Source: an uncultured Bacilli bacterium (GTDB lineage: Bacteria; Bacillota_I; Bacilli_A; RF39; UBA660). From it: 64,000 nt of DNA. Positions 8,214-17,241 of this stretch are shown here, piece after piece. How positions within the stretch are numbered: position 1 is the first letter of the stretch; each line of letters opens with the position of its first letter. Under the pieces are notes generated by a model. That model saw only the letters and a program-made list of their open reading frames with translations, was not told the origin of the DNA and did not search any database. The translations under genes were made by a program, and so were the position numbers. The DNA is taken from the NCBI GenBank assembly GCA_934122395.1, contig CAKOWQ010000001.1:372001-436000 (forward strand). The letters run 5' to 3'.

Positions 8214-11200
8214 TTATTTTACTACGTTAACATTTTCTTCAGTACTAGAAGTAACTGTTAAAGTATTTGAATATAAGTCTCCTACCCAGAAAACGTTTTC
8301 TTTCTTTTGAGTAGAATTCCATGTTAATCCATCTGTATATAAATCTACATCTTTTGCAACGCAATTAATTACGTTAACCCTAACCATACCTAATCCAAAT
8401 AGAGAGCCAGATGTAGCGTTTTCTCCACCTACAAAAGTGTTTTCAACAGTACAATCCTTAAATGTTTGAGCATTGGTTTCAGCAAATCCTAAGATTCCAC
8501 CTGATTGCCAATTGTTCTCTACTCTACTATTTTTAACTGTTATATTTTCAAATGTAGTTTTTACATAGTTTTTACCCATTACTACACCAGCATAAGTTTG
8601 ATTAGCTTTTTTAGTTTTAACAAATGCATTATCAAATACTAAGTTTTTAATAGTAACTGAACTTGCATTATAACTAATGAACCCAGCTGCATTAAGTGTT
8701 TCATCATTAACAGTCATGTTTTTAATACTATGACCTTGTCCATCGATTACAGTACCATCTAATACACCAGACCAAGCATTAATTGGAGTCCAGTTAATGC
8801 CTTTTAAGTTGATATCATTAGTTAATACTATTAATTTGCCTTTATAAGCTTCTGGATTTTGACTTATTTTTAATAAGTCTTCTGCTGTTTGAATAGATAC
8901 TTTGTTACTGTCCTCTTGAAGTCTTACATAAACTAGTCTTGTTACTTTAAGAGCTTCATTACCTGCAGCATCTTTTGTAAAGTATACTAGGTTATATCTT
9001 CCTTCGTTATTAGTATCAACACTACTTACTCTACCTAAGAAAGTCCCATCTAAAGTATAGTAATTAATGTATGCAGGTGCTAAGTTAGTGATTGTTTCAT
9101 CTACGTTATCAGTAACTGTAGCATATTCTTCTGTATAAGTATCTACGCCACTAACTAAGTTAATATTCTTTTCTCCATTTAATGTGATAACTGGAGCAGT
9201 TGTATCAACTACAGTGTAATGTATATCATTACTTACCATATTTCCTGCTTTATCATATGAGAAGTAACGGCATACGAATTTTCCTGGTTTTGTTTGATCT
9301 GGAATTGATCCATTTTTAGCATACCATTCATCTAAAACAACTTTAGATAGTCCAGATAATTCATCTTTTACATATTGTGCCATATCAGTTGGACATGTAA
9401 ATGTTGCATTTTTATCTGCTTCTAATGTATAACCCCATTTTTCAGGTTTAAATATAGGTGCAGTTTTATCAATTATAAATGTAACTTTAGTAGTATTGTT
9501 AGCTTTATCTACTGCTGTAATTACATAAGTTCCTTCTTCTGTAACTGTCATGCCTTCTGTAAATGTTACTTCATTATTATTCTTTGTTAATGTTACTGTA
9601 TTAAGATTTAAGTCTTTAACACTTAAAGTTACAGTACCATTTTTTCTATTAAAGTAAGCTATATTATTATTTACTTTTTCGTATTTTGTATCATTTAAGT
9701 ATACTAGTGGATAATCTTTATCGATTGCAAATGTAACAGTTGTAACATTCCCTGCTTTATCTGTAACAGTTAATGTATAATTACCACGTTTTGTAATCAT
9801 TGTTCCACTTACATATTCTACTTCTTCATTGTTTTGGTTAGTTAATATTGCAGTATATTCGTTTTCATCAGTTATTACTGCTTTAACATTTTTAATAGAA
9901 TATGCACCACTTTCAAGTGAAGTTCCTCTATCATCAAATAGTTCAACTACTGGTGCAGTGGTATCAAGTACAAATGTTACTTTAGTAGTATTATTTGCTT
10001 TATCTATTGCAGTAATTACATAAATTCCATCTTCTGTAACTGTCATACCTTCTGTAAATGTTATTTCGTTATTATCTTTTGTTAGTGTTACTACATTAAG
10101 ATTTAAGTCTTTAACACTTAAAGTTACAGTACCATTTTTTCTATTAAAGTAAGCTATATTATTATTTACTTTTTCGTATTTTGTATCATTTAAGTATACT
10201 AGTGGATAATCTTTATCGATTGCAAATGTAACAGTTGTAACATTCCCTGCTTTATCTGTAACAGTTAATGTATAATTACCACGTTTTGTAATCATTGTTC
10301 CACTTACATATTCTACTTCTTCATTGTTTTGGTTAGTTAATACTGCTGTGTATTCATTTTCATCAGTTATTACTGCTTTAACGTTTTTAACAGTATATGC
10401 ACCATTTTCAAGAGAAGTTCCTTTATCATCGAATAATTCAACTACTGGAGCGTTTTTATCAATATTTTTGATAGAGTAATATCTTACTACTTTATTTCCT
10501 GCTAAGTCAGAAATTGTAACATTTCCGTTTACATTCTCTTCAAATACACGGCTGATTGCCATACCATCTTCTGATAATGTCCATCCTTCTACTGGAAGAA
10601 TTTTTTCATTTACTCTTATTGTAACTTCTACACTTCCATTTGTTGGTGTAGTTGGATTGTATGTAGTACTTACTGCTTTTGGTGGTTCTTTATCAATATT
10701 TTTGATAGAGTAATATCTTACCACTTTATTTCCTGCTAAATCAGAAATTGTAACATTTCCATTTACATTTTCTTCAAATACACGGCTGATTGCCATACCA
10801 TCTTCTGATAATGTCCATCCTTCTACTGGAAGTAATTTTTCGTTTACTCTTATTGTAACTTCTACACTTCCATTTGTTGGTGTAGTTGGATTATATGTAG
10901 TGCTTACTGCTTTTGGTGCTGTTTTATCAATTACAAAAGTTATTAATTTAGTCTTATTCATAGCTAAGTCTGTTGCTACTAATGTATAAGTTCCTTCTTC
11001 TGTAATTACATCACCTGGTTTATAACTCTTAATATGAGTACCATTTCTCTTTAATGTTGCATTTTTGAAGTTAACATCACTAATTACTGGTGTTACATCA
11101 GTATTATAATATTTACCATCTTCTACACCTGTAATTACTGGTTTTGTTTTATCAATAGTAAATGTTACAGTTGTTTCATTTCCTACTTTATCCATTGCTA

Positions 11201-12425
11201 CTATTGTATAAGTTCTTTCTTCTTTGAAGTTAAGAACTAATTCTCTTCCTTCATTATTAGTACCAGTAGTAATAATACCTGTTTGTTCAATATCATTTAC
11301 TAATACTTTAACTAAGAATTTATCAGTTATTGTAGCTGTTACGTCAGTTCTATAGTATTTACCGTTTTCTACTCCTGTAATTACTGGACTAGTTTTATCG
11401 ATTGCTACCCAAACTGTTGTCTTGTGTCCTGCTTTATCATAAGCAGTTAGGCGATATGTTCCTTCATCTGTTAAAACAAAGTTATTTTTTTGAACTAATT
11501 CTTTTGTCTTTTTATCTTGATTATATATTTCAACATAATCTAATGTAAGGTCATCGATTTCAATATTAATATCTTCTGTACTATGTGTACCACTTGCTAT
11601 ATTAAATTTAGGTGCTGTTAAATCAACAATGAACTCTATAACAGTTTCATTGAAAGCCTTATCAACAACTTTTAATGTATAAGTCCCTTCTCCAACTGCT
11701 TGTCCATTCTCTATTTCTTCTTCAGCTCCACCATTTTTAATAAGTTTCATAGAAAATTCATTTTCGTCTTCTACTTCGATATTAGTTCCACTAGATAAGA
11801 TAGCTCCATTTTCAATATTAATTACTGGACTAGTAACATCATCTAATAATTTTGCTAATTCTTCTAATTTGTCTTCTAATTCTTTCTTTAACTCTTCGTT
11901 AGTTACGTTAGAAACTTTACTTACTATTTCTTCAGTTTTTCTGAAATCTCTTGCATTATCCATTTCGTCTTTGTCTAATGCTGTATTAACTTTTTTTTCT
12001 AGTTCTTCAACCAATTTTTTAGCATCAATCATATCTTTAACTTTATCTAGTCTTTCTTGTAGTTCATTCTTTTGATTATCATTAGTAACTTTATCAACTA
12101 GATCTTTTGCATTATCATAAGATTCATCATCAATTTTATCTTCAGCATTTTTTACTGCTTCTAATGCTAAATCATATGAATTATCATTATTTTGAATTTG
12201 ATTGTTAACTTGATTTTGATTGTTAACTACATTATTACCATTGTTAGTTCCATTATTTGTTTGATTATTTTTGTTATTATCTTTTTCTTCTACATTAGTT
12301 TTTCCACCGTTGTTGTTATCTTTTCCTGATTCATTATTTCTACTTGGATTTGCAAATGTGAATACCATTAGGCCTAAAAAGATAAATAATACAATACCAA
12401 TAATGTATTTCTTTTTATTGTCCAT
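8214..12425 (-). CDS. Very large surface protein with tandem Ig-like repeats
   Basis: 1,403 residues. Lys-rich N-terminus and one membrane anchor/uncleaved signal (about 5-24), an Asn/Gln-rich linker (25-70), a charged helical coiled-coil region (75-200), then a long series of Ig-like modules each ending in the pattern TYTL..DKAGN.T.VTF.IDKTAP, and a C-terminal beta-helix-like region with GLUG-type repeats after SVQTAEDLLKIS. Two internal duplications are visible: a 165-residue pair and a 78-residue pair. No LPXTG-type signal is present, so it is probably membrane-tethered by the N-terminus. GGGAGG precedes the ATG at 12425. The domain order suggests adhesion or a stalk; that is inference. 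A shorter relative lies at 40756-42711. Confidence 0.8.
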   Translation of the reverse strand: MDNKKKYIIGIVLFIFLGLMVFTFANPSRNNESGKDNNNGGKTNVEEKDNNKNNQTNNGTNNGNNVVNNQNQVNNQIQNNDNSYDLALEAVKNAEDKIDDESYDNAKDLVDKVTNDNQKNELQERLDKVKDMIDAKKLVEELEKKVNTALDKDEMDNARDFRKTEEIVSKVSNVTNEELKKELEDKLEELAKLLDDVTSPVINIENGAILSSGTNIEVEDENEFSMKLIKNGGAEEEIENGQAVGEGTYTLKVVDKAFNETVIEFIVDLTAPKFNIASGTHSTEDINIEIDDLTLDYVEIYNQDKKTKELVQKNNFVLTDEGTYRLTAYDKAGHKTTVWVAIDKTSPVITGVENGKYYRTDVTATITDKFLVKVLVNDIEQTGIITTGTNNEGRELVLNFKEERTYTIVAMDKVGNETTVTFTIDKTKPVITGVEDGKYYNTDVTPVISDVNFKNATLKRNGTHIKSYKPGDVITEEGTYTLVATDLAMNKTKLITFVIDKTAPKAVSTTYNPTTPTNGSVEVTIRVNEKLLPVEGWTLSEDGMAISRVFEENVNGNVTISDLAGNKVVRYYSIKNIDKEPPKAVSTTYNPTTPTNGSVEVTIRVNEKILPVEGWTLSEDGMAISRVFEENVNGNVTISDLAGNKVVRYYSIKNIDKNAPVVELFDDKGTSLENGAYTVKNVKAVITDENEYTAVLTNQNNEEVEYVSGTMITKRGNYTLTVTDKAGNVTTVTFAIDKDYPLVYLNDTKYEKVNNNIAYFNRKNGTVTLSVKDLNLNVVTLTKDNNEITFTEGMTVTEDGIYVITAIDKANNTTKVTFVLDTTAPVVELFDDRGTSLESGAYSIKNVKAVITDENEYTAILTNQNNEEVEYVSGTMITKRGNYTLTVTDKAGNVTTVTFAIDKDYPLVYLNDTKYEKVNNNIAYFNRKNGTVTLSVKDLNLNTVTLTKNNNEVTFTEGMTVTEEGTYVITAVDKANNTTKVTFIIDKTAPIFKPEKWGYTLEADKNATFTCPTDMAQYVKDELSGLSKVVLDEWYAKNGSIPDQTKPGKFVCRYFSYDKAGNMVSNDIHYTVVDTTAPVITLNGEKNINLVSGVDTYTEEYATVTDNVDETITNLAPAYINYYTLDGTFLGRVSSVDTNNEGRYNLVYFTKDAAGNEALKVTRLVYVRLQEDSNKVSIQTAEDLLKISQNPEAYKGKLIVLTNDINLKGINWTPINAWSGVLDGTVIDGQGHSIKNMTVNDETLNAAGFISYNASSVTIKNLVFDNAFVKTKKANQTYAGVVMGKNYVKTTFENITVKNSRVENNWQSGGILGFAETNAQTFKDCTVENTFVGGENATSGSLFGLGMVRVNVINCVAKDVDLYTDGLTWNSTQKKENVFWVGDLYSNTLTVTSSTEENVNVVK
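9477..9957. repeat. 495-bp period direct repeat in the Ig-protein gene, copy 1
   Basis: This stretch repeats at 9972-10452, offset 495 bases (165 codons). About 247 consecutive bases, 9601-9847, look identical to 10096-10342. The remaining parts differ by scattered substitutions. The unit encodes two Ig-like modules. Confidence 0.85.
9972..10452. repeat. 495-bp period direct repeat in the Ig-protein gene, copy 2
   Basis: Second copy of the unit at 9477-9957. The central identity implies a recent duplication or gene conversion and makes the gene prone to repeat-number change and to assembly collapse. Confidence 0.85.
10455..10922. repeat. Tandem 234-bp repeat (two units) in the Ig-protein gene
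   Basis: Two adjoining units of 234 bases (78 codons), about 10455-10688 and 10689-10922, differ at only a few positions. Each encodes the module with WTLSEDGMAIS and SDLAGNK. A related module with a shared stretch of about 25 bases occurs near 41610 in the second Ig protein. Confidence 0.85.
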
Positions 12426-12586
12426 AAATACCTCCCTTTTACTACTACACATTCAGTTAAATGATACGACGAATATACCATACTCCTGAATTCACTATAT
12501 ATTATAATTATAATAATTAAAAAAGTCTACAAGAAAATTCAATTTTCGACACAAAAATATTTGGAAAATTTAAATTTAAATTGCAT

Positions 12587-12614
12587 AAAAAAACTCACCT
12601 TTAATTGGTGAATT
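12587..12614 (-). terminator. Terminator of the signal peptidase gene
   Basis: Stem TTCACC/GGTGAG with T7 tail on the minus strand, directly after the stop codon. Confidence 0.65.
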
Positions 12615-13151
12615 TTACTTAACAATTTTTAGTTTATTAAGAGGCCATATTTGAATTCTTACTTTACCTAAAATATCTTTTTTATTTATTAATCCTACTT
12701 CACTATCCCTGCTATCCATAGAATCTCCTCTATTGTCACCTAAAACAAAATACATATCCTTTGGAATAGTAGTATAACCTAAATCATTTAAAGTAAAGTC
12801 ATCAGTATAGACTGAATCATTTAAATAAGATTCATCATAATAAGCATTATTTATATAAAGTTTATTATCTTGAAATTCAATTGTATCTCCTGGAAGTCCA
12901 ATTACTCTTTTAATTAGGTATTTAGTATCTGCATAATAAAGTGCTACTATATCTCCTCTTTTAATATCTGTAAATCTATAACTTAGTTTATCTAAAATAA
13001 CTATATCCCCATTATTAAGAGTATTAGACATAGAAGGACCAACTACTTGTTGTAATCCAACTACATATATAGCAATTACTAATACAGCAATAATAAATAC
13101 TATGTATTTAAAAGTATCTTTTAAAAATTCTTTAACATCCAACCAATCCAT
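12615..13151 (-). CDS. lepB: Type I signal peptidase
   Basis: Membrane serine protease that removes signal peptides from exported proteins. 178 residues with one N-terminal membrane helix (16-33), catalytic Ser40 in GPSM, the Lys81 general base in YLIKRVIGLPGD, and the box GDNRGDSMDSRD. The Lys marks it as the bacterial (P-type) enzyme, not the SipW/ER type with His. It is the only signal peptidase in the window and lies between two blocks of secreted surface proteins, so it may serve them. The ATG at 13151 has AAGGTGA upstream; the GTG at 13160 is less likely. Confidence 0.92.
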   Translation of the reverse strand: MDWLDVKEFLKDTFKYIVFIIAVLVIAIYVVGLQQVVGPSMSNTLNNGDIVILDKLSYRFTDIKRGDIVALYYADTKYLIKRVIGLPGDTIEFQDNKLYINNAYYDESYLNDSVYTDDFTLNDLGYTTIPKDMYFVLGDNRGDSMDSRDSEVGLINKKDILGKVRIQIWPLNKLKIVK

Positions 13152-13241
13152 AAGTATCACCTTAATTTAAGTTTAACATATTTCATAGATTTAACTATTA
13201 AATATTAAATTAATACTTAGAAATTTACATTTTTTTTGTAA

Positions 13242-13267
13242 AGAAAAAAGAGTAATTATACTCTTTT
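13242..13267 (-). terminator. Terminator of the vWA-protein gene
   Basis: AAAGAGT/ACTCTTT stem with a T-rich tail, overlapping the end of the gene. Confidence 0.7.
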
Positions 13268-14915
13268 AACCATTTATTTTTCTTTTAATAATATAAGTAA
13301 TAAAACCTGTTGCAATAGCTGAAGTAAGTCCAATAACACCATATACTCTTGTTATTCCTGTTTTAGGTGGAATAATTTCACCAGAAGGCAATTTCTTATA
13401 ATATACATTCATAATATTCTCTTCTTTATCTAAGATAGTGATTGGATCAAAACTTTCAAATATAAATCCATCTTTTGGTTTATCAATAAATGAAGTTATA
13501 TTCTTACCATAAGGTTGCCCATAAAAGCATTCTGTTTTATTTATATCAATAATTCCATCATAGAAATAATTAACACAATAACTTAAATCATTCTTTTTAG
13601 AATATATAATATTTATGATATTATCTTTTTCTTTAATTATAAATGAAGTATCTTCTCCACTATAATGGTAACCTTTTGGAATTTTATAACTAGTATCTAT
13701 AGTTATCTCTTCATTATATTCACCTGTTCCAGTAATTTTATCAAGGAAATTTTCTTCTTCTAAATTATCTTTATAATAATTAATTACATAATTATATTTA
13801 GGTGACTTCCAATATACTTTAGCAGATTTTTCTATAGTTTTATTTATTTCTTCACCAAGTGAATCAGTATATTTTATAGATGCATTACTATTAGTATCAT
13901 ACCATCCTGTTTTAGATTTATTATCAATTTGTATATTAAAGTTAAAGCTACTTCCGTTTTCAGTTGATTTATCTATAGTATAGGTTATGTTTTTATCATT
14001 AACAGTTACACCTTTGCTTTTACTATTTTCTACATATGTGAATGCATCCCCTAATATATCAGTGATAGTTATATTTTGGGCTGCTGGAAATTTTGAAATA
14101 GTTTCTACTATATTATTAAATTTTTCTTTAATGTTGTTTATTTCTCCATCAGCATAATATTTTGAACTTGGAACAGATACAATTGATTGTAAGAATTTAG
14201 CATTACTAGTAGTTGTATCATAACCAACTGCAAATAGCTCTATTTTCTTGTTTTTGATATTTGTAGCTGTTTCCCTTGCTTCTTTAATGGCTTTATGATC
14301 TTTTCCAATAGTTGTATATACTTCTGGTTCACCATCAGACATTAATATAATATATTTCTTAGCATTTTGATTAGTAATTTCATCTAATATATTTTGAGCA
14401 CTACTTAGTCCTTCTGCTATATTAGTACCACCATTAGGTGTATTAAAATCACTTTCTTTCAAAGGACTACTACTAAAGCCTCTTTTTAATTGTGCATTAC
14501 TAGAAAAATTAACTAATGCTATATTAGCAGTTTTTACATTTTTTAGTAAATCTTTAGAAAAGTTTATAGCACCATTTAAAGCATTTTTCCATTTATCTCC
14601 ACAATCTTGATATCTTTTTTCACACATACTTCCAGAAGTATCAAATACGATTACTGCATATAGTGATAATTCATTGTTATTCACTTTTGTTGCATCTTTA
14701 CTAGAAAGATCAAACTTTACATTATAAATTCCTTTATCTTTATCAATAGTTGATACAGTTTTAGTAAGTTTTACATTACCTTGATTAGTATCATCCCCAA
14801 TATAATTAATAGAATTTTCTAAATCACCTTTTTCTATTGCTGAAACTGGAATTAATGAAATAGCAGTTACAAGTACTAGAAAGCAACAAATTAATTTACC
14901 AATTTTTTTACTCAT
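13266..14915 (-). CDS. Sortase-anchored von Willebrand A domain surface protein (PPKTG signal)
   Basis: 549 residues: signal peptide (1-26, VSA end), a vWA domain with a full MIDAS site (DTSGSM, GGTN, MSDGEPE) at about 90-265, a Cys pair near SMCEKRYQDC, a DUF11/isopeptide-like stretch, two MucBP-like repeats (YVINYYKDN and CVNYFYDG), and a C-terminal sorting signal PPKTG, hydrophobic helix and KRK tail. PPKTG is the form recognised by the class B sortase of Clostridioides difficile, (S/P)PxTG. The start overlaps the end of the sortase gene by eight bases, so enzyme and substrate are one operon. A pilus-tip-like or adhesin role is inferred from the vWA domain. Confidence 0.85.
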   Translation of the reverse strand: MSKKIGKLICCFLVLVTAISLIPVSAIEKGDLENSINYIGDDTNQGNVKLTKTVSTIDKDKGIYNVKFDLSSKDATKVNNNELSLYAVIVFDTSGSMCEKRYQDCGDKWKNALNGAINFSKDLLKNVKTANIALVNFSSNAQLKRGFSSSPLKESDFNTPNGGTNIAEGLSSAQNILDEITNQNAKKYIILMSDGEPEVYTTIGKDHKAIKEARETATNIKNKKIELFAVGYDTTTSNAKFLQSIVSVPSSKYYADGEINNIKEKFNNIVETISKFPAAQNITITDILGDAFTYVENSKSKGVTVNDKNITYTIDKSTENGSSFNFNIQIDNKSKTGWYDTNSNASIKYTDSLGEEINKTIEKSAKVYWKSPKYNYVINYYKDNLEEENFLDKITGTGEYNEEITIDTSYKIPKGYHYSGEDTSFIIKEKDNIINIIYSKKNDLSYCVNYFYDGIIDINKTECFYGQPYGKNITSFIDKPKDGFIFESFDPITILDKEENIMNVYYKKLPSGEIIPPKTGITRVYGVIGLTSAIATGFITYIIKRKING

Positions 14916-15618
14916 TATTATCCTCTACTTTCTTAAAATTAACTAATAAAAATGAATTTTCAGGTTCGTAATAGCATGTTTGTAATGTTAGTAATTGGTC
15001 GTTTAATCCTATATCTTCATTAAATTCAATAATAGAATTTTGCTTCATCCATGAGACATTTTCTTCTAATTCATTTGCTGTTGTAAATTCTATTTTGGTA
15101 TGTTTAGTTGTGTTATTAGGTACAATCATAATAGAAAAGATTTTCCATTTAGTTATGCCTTCTTCAGTTGTTAGATATATATATGGATTATTTTTAGTAA
15201 AATCTTCATTTAAGTATTTTACTAGTTTTCCAAAATCAGTTTTTAATGTTTTAGAGTTATGTCCATATATAATTAGTCTTTTACTTTCATAACGATTACG
15301 ATAATCAAAGAAGGCACTTCCTTTTATTTCGTAATCTTTTTTCTCATTATGATTCATATAGAATTCATTATTACTAGTTTGCAATACAATACATTCAAGT
15401 TCTAAAGCATCGCTTTTTATTACTGCTTTAATATCTTCGTTATCATACTCCTTTCTTAATACTTCTATTTGTTTATTGGCATTCGGTTCTTCTTTAATCA
15501 CATTTTCTATTTTTTTTCTTTCATTAATATCAGTATATTTTTTGTACCTAATATTTATTACTTGTAACAATATAAAAATGACACAGATAATTATGGCTGA
15601 TAATATTTTTTTCTTCAT
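14908..15618 (-). CDS. srtB: Class B sortase
   Basis: Transpeptidase that cleaves sorting signals and attaches proteins to the wall. 236 residues: N-terminal membrane anchor (5-24), IIYGHN with the catalytic His (about 118), DFGKLVKYL, and TLQTC with the catalytic Cys (about 211). The class B features YMNHN and GSAFFDYRN are present. Where family members have an Arg about eight residues after the Cys (pattern CxYExxxxR), this protein has EPENSFLLV, with no Arg, which is unusual for a sortase. GAGGAGC lies upstream of the ATG. It is transcribed just before its likely substrate, the PPKTG protein. Confidence 0.85.
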   Translation of the reverse strand: MKKKILSAIIICVIFILLQVINIRYKKYTDINERKKIENVIKEEPNANKQIEVLRKEYDNEDIKAVIKSDALELECIVLQTSNNEFYMNHNEKKDYEIKGSAFFDYRNRYESKRLIIYGHNSKTLKTDFGKLVKYLNEDFTKNNPYIYLTTEEGITKWKIFSIMIVPNNTTKHTKIEFTTANELEENVSWMKQNSIIEFNEDIGLNDQLLTLQTCYYEPENSFLLVNFKKVEDNNE

Positions 15619-15686
15619 GTTAATTTGCTCCTCATACCAATAAATCTATGTCTTAATTATAGTTTTTATTATTTTCGAATTTTGTC

Positions 15687-15722
15687 TAAAAAAAGGAAGA
15701 AACGATTATTTTGTTTCTTCCC
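15687..15722 (-). terminator. Terminator of the small lipoprotein gene
   Basis: Nine-base stem GGAAGAAAC/GTTTCTTCC followed by T7 on the minus strand. Confidence 0.85.
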
Positions 15723-15996
15723 TAATACAATCTCCACCAACATTAGCAATAGCTTCTTTTAATTTATTAACAGCATCATTTATACTAACATCTTTTAAAT
15801 ATTCTTCATTCATTATTTCTATTTCTTCACTACTAGCTTCGCCAGTTAATTTATCAACATATTTAATTATTTTCCCATCTCTTACTGTTATAGTTATTGT
15901 AGTATTAGGAAAATCACAAGTTAATACTTCTTCCTTGCTACCACAACCAGTTAGTAATAAGGCACTAACTAATAAAAGTATTATTTTATATTTCAA
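15706..15996 (-). CDS. Small lipoprotein, function unknown
   Basis: 96 residues with a lipoprotein signal: charged start MKYK, hydrophobic stretch and lipobox LLTGC, so Cys18 would be lipidated at the outer face of the membrane. The mature part has two further cysteines (LTCDF and GDCIRE) that could form a disulfide. It resembles the small DUF1307/YehR-like lipoproteins in size and layout (a strand-rich TITITVRDGKI segment) but I cannot assign it. It lies nine bases after the GH3 gene, itself a lipoprotein, and shares its transcript and terminator. Confidence 0.7.
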   Translation of the reverse strand: MKYKIILLLVSALLLTGCGSKEEVLTCDFPNTTITITVRDGKIIKYVDKLTGEASSEEIEIMNEEYLKDVSINDAVNKLKEAIANVGGDCIREETK

Positions 15997-16004
15997 AATT
16001 CCTC

Positions 16005-17174
16005 CTATTTAATCTTATCAATTATTTTCTTATGTTCACTGCTACCTAAATAATCTACAGTGTATTTATTATCTTGATAAAGTCTATTACATTTTAATTC
16101 TAGAATTTTCTTTACTGAATTGTTAATTGTTTCTTCACTAATCTCGCCATTTACAACAGCTTCTTTTATAATTTTTACTGCTTCTTTACTAGGTGATGGC
16201 ATTAGTAATATATCAACTCCAGCATTGATTGCATTAACATATATTTCTTTTTTAGAATATTCATTAGTTAGCGCTCCCATATTTAAAGCATCAGTAATTA
16301 CAAGTCCTTTATAGCCAAGTTCATCTTTTAGAAAATCAGTAATTAATGTTTTAGATAGTGATGCTGGTGTATTATCTTCTGTTATGCTAGGTACAGCTAA
16401 ATGTCCTATCATAATGACTTCAGCACCTTCCTCTATTGCTTTCTTAAAAGGAATTAATTCTAAATTTAAAAGTTCCTCTTTTGTTTTAGTTATAACAGGC
16501 AAAGTATAATGTGAGTCTTCACTTGTATCACCATGGCCAGGAAAATGTTTATAAACAGGAGTAACACCAGTACTTGATAATCCTTTTGCAAAAGATAAGC
16601 CCATTTTTGTTACTACTTCACTAGTGCTTCCAAAACTTCTATCACCTATTACTGTGTTGTTACTATTAGAATATATGTCAAGACTAGGAGCAAAATCCAT
16701 ATTAATATCAAATACACGCAACTCTTCACCAACTACTCTTCCCACTTGATAAGTTAATTCTTCATCATTCATATTTCCTACTTTATTCATTGATGGAATA
16801 ATAGTTACATCTTTATCACTGAGTTTTTTTAATCTTTGAACACGACCGCCTTCTTGATCGACCGACATAAACATTGGAATATCACTTGTACTATTAATTG
16901 TATCAATCATTTTTTTAGCTTGTTCATAACTTTCAAAATTTTCACTAAATAATATAAAACCACCTGGCTTTACCTCATTTAAAATATTAACTAGATTATC
17001 ATCTGCTTCACTGCTACGATATGAAACAATTAGCATTTGACCTATTTTTTCTTCTAACGTCATATCTTTCATTAATGATTCTGCTTTGCTCAAGTTTTCG
17101 TTATCATTTGATTTAGCACCACATCCAGTTAAAAATAGTAAAACTGTTAAAAGTATTATTAAAGTTTTTTTCAT
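16005..17174 (-). CDS. nagZ: Lipoprotein glycoside hydrolase family 3, NagZ-type beta-N-acetylhexosaminidase
   Basis: Removes N-acetylglucosamine from muropeptides or glycan ends. 389 residues: lipobox FLTGC, then a single (beta/alpha)8 GH3 domain. The NagZ-specific His-Asp signature KHFPGHGDTS followed by DSHY (about 218-232) and the nucleophile region VITDALNMGAL (about 292) are intact. No second GH3 domain, as in NagZ of Bacillus, though that one is larger. Start at the ATG at 17174 with AGGTGA upstream. Membrane attachment fits recycling of wall fragments outside the cell. It is followed by the small lipoprotein gene. Confidence 0.9.
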   Translation of the reverse strand: MKKTLIILLTVLLFLTGCGAKSNDNENLSKAESLMKDMTLEEKIGQMLIVSYRSSEADDNLVNILNEVKPGGFILFSENFESYEQAKKMIDTINSTSDIPMFMSVDQEGGRVQRLKKLSDKDVTIIPSMNKVGNMNDEELTYQVGRVVGEELRVFDINMDFAPSLDIYSNSNNTVIGDRSFGSTSEVVTKMGLSFAKGLSSTGVTPVYKHFPGHGDTSEDSHYTLPVITKTKEELLNLELIPFKKAIEEGAEVIMIGHLAVPSITEDNTPASLSKTLITDFLKDELGYKGLVITDALNMGALTNEYSKKEIYVNAINAGVDILLMPSPSKEAVKIIKEAVVNGEISEETINNSVKKILELKCNRLYQDNKYTVDYLGSSEHKKIIDKIK

Positions 17175-17200
17175 AATTATCACCTATTCCATTATAACAT

Positions 17201-17225
17201 AAAAAAAGTAAAACAATGTTTTACT
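17201..17225 (-). terminator. Terminator of the poly-G promoter gene
   Basis: GTAAAAC/GTTTTAC stem with a short loop and T7 tail, in the gap between this gene and nagZ. Confidence 0.7.
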
Positions 17226-17241
17226 CTTCTAAAATATTTAA

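Noticed and set aside
8214..12425. Repeats as a CRISPR array
   Set aside because: Repeat units are 234 and 495 bases, in frame, and encode Ig-like modules; no short repeat-spacer order.
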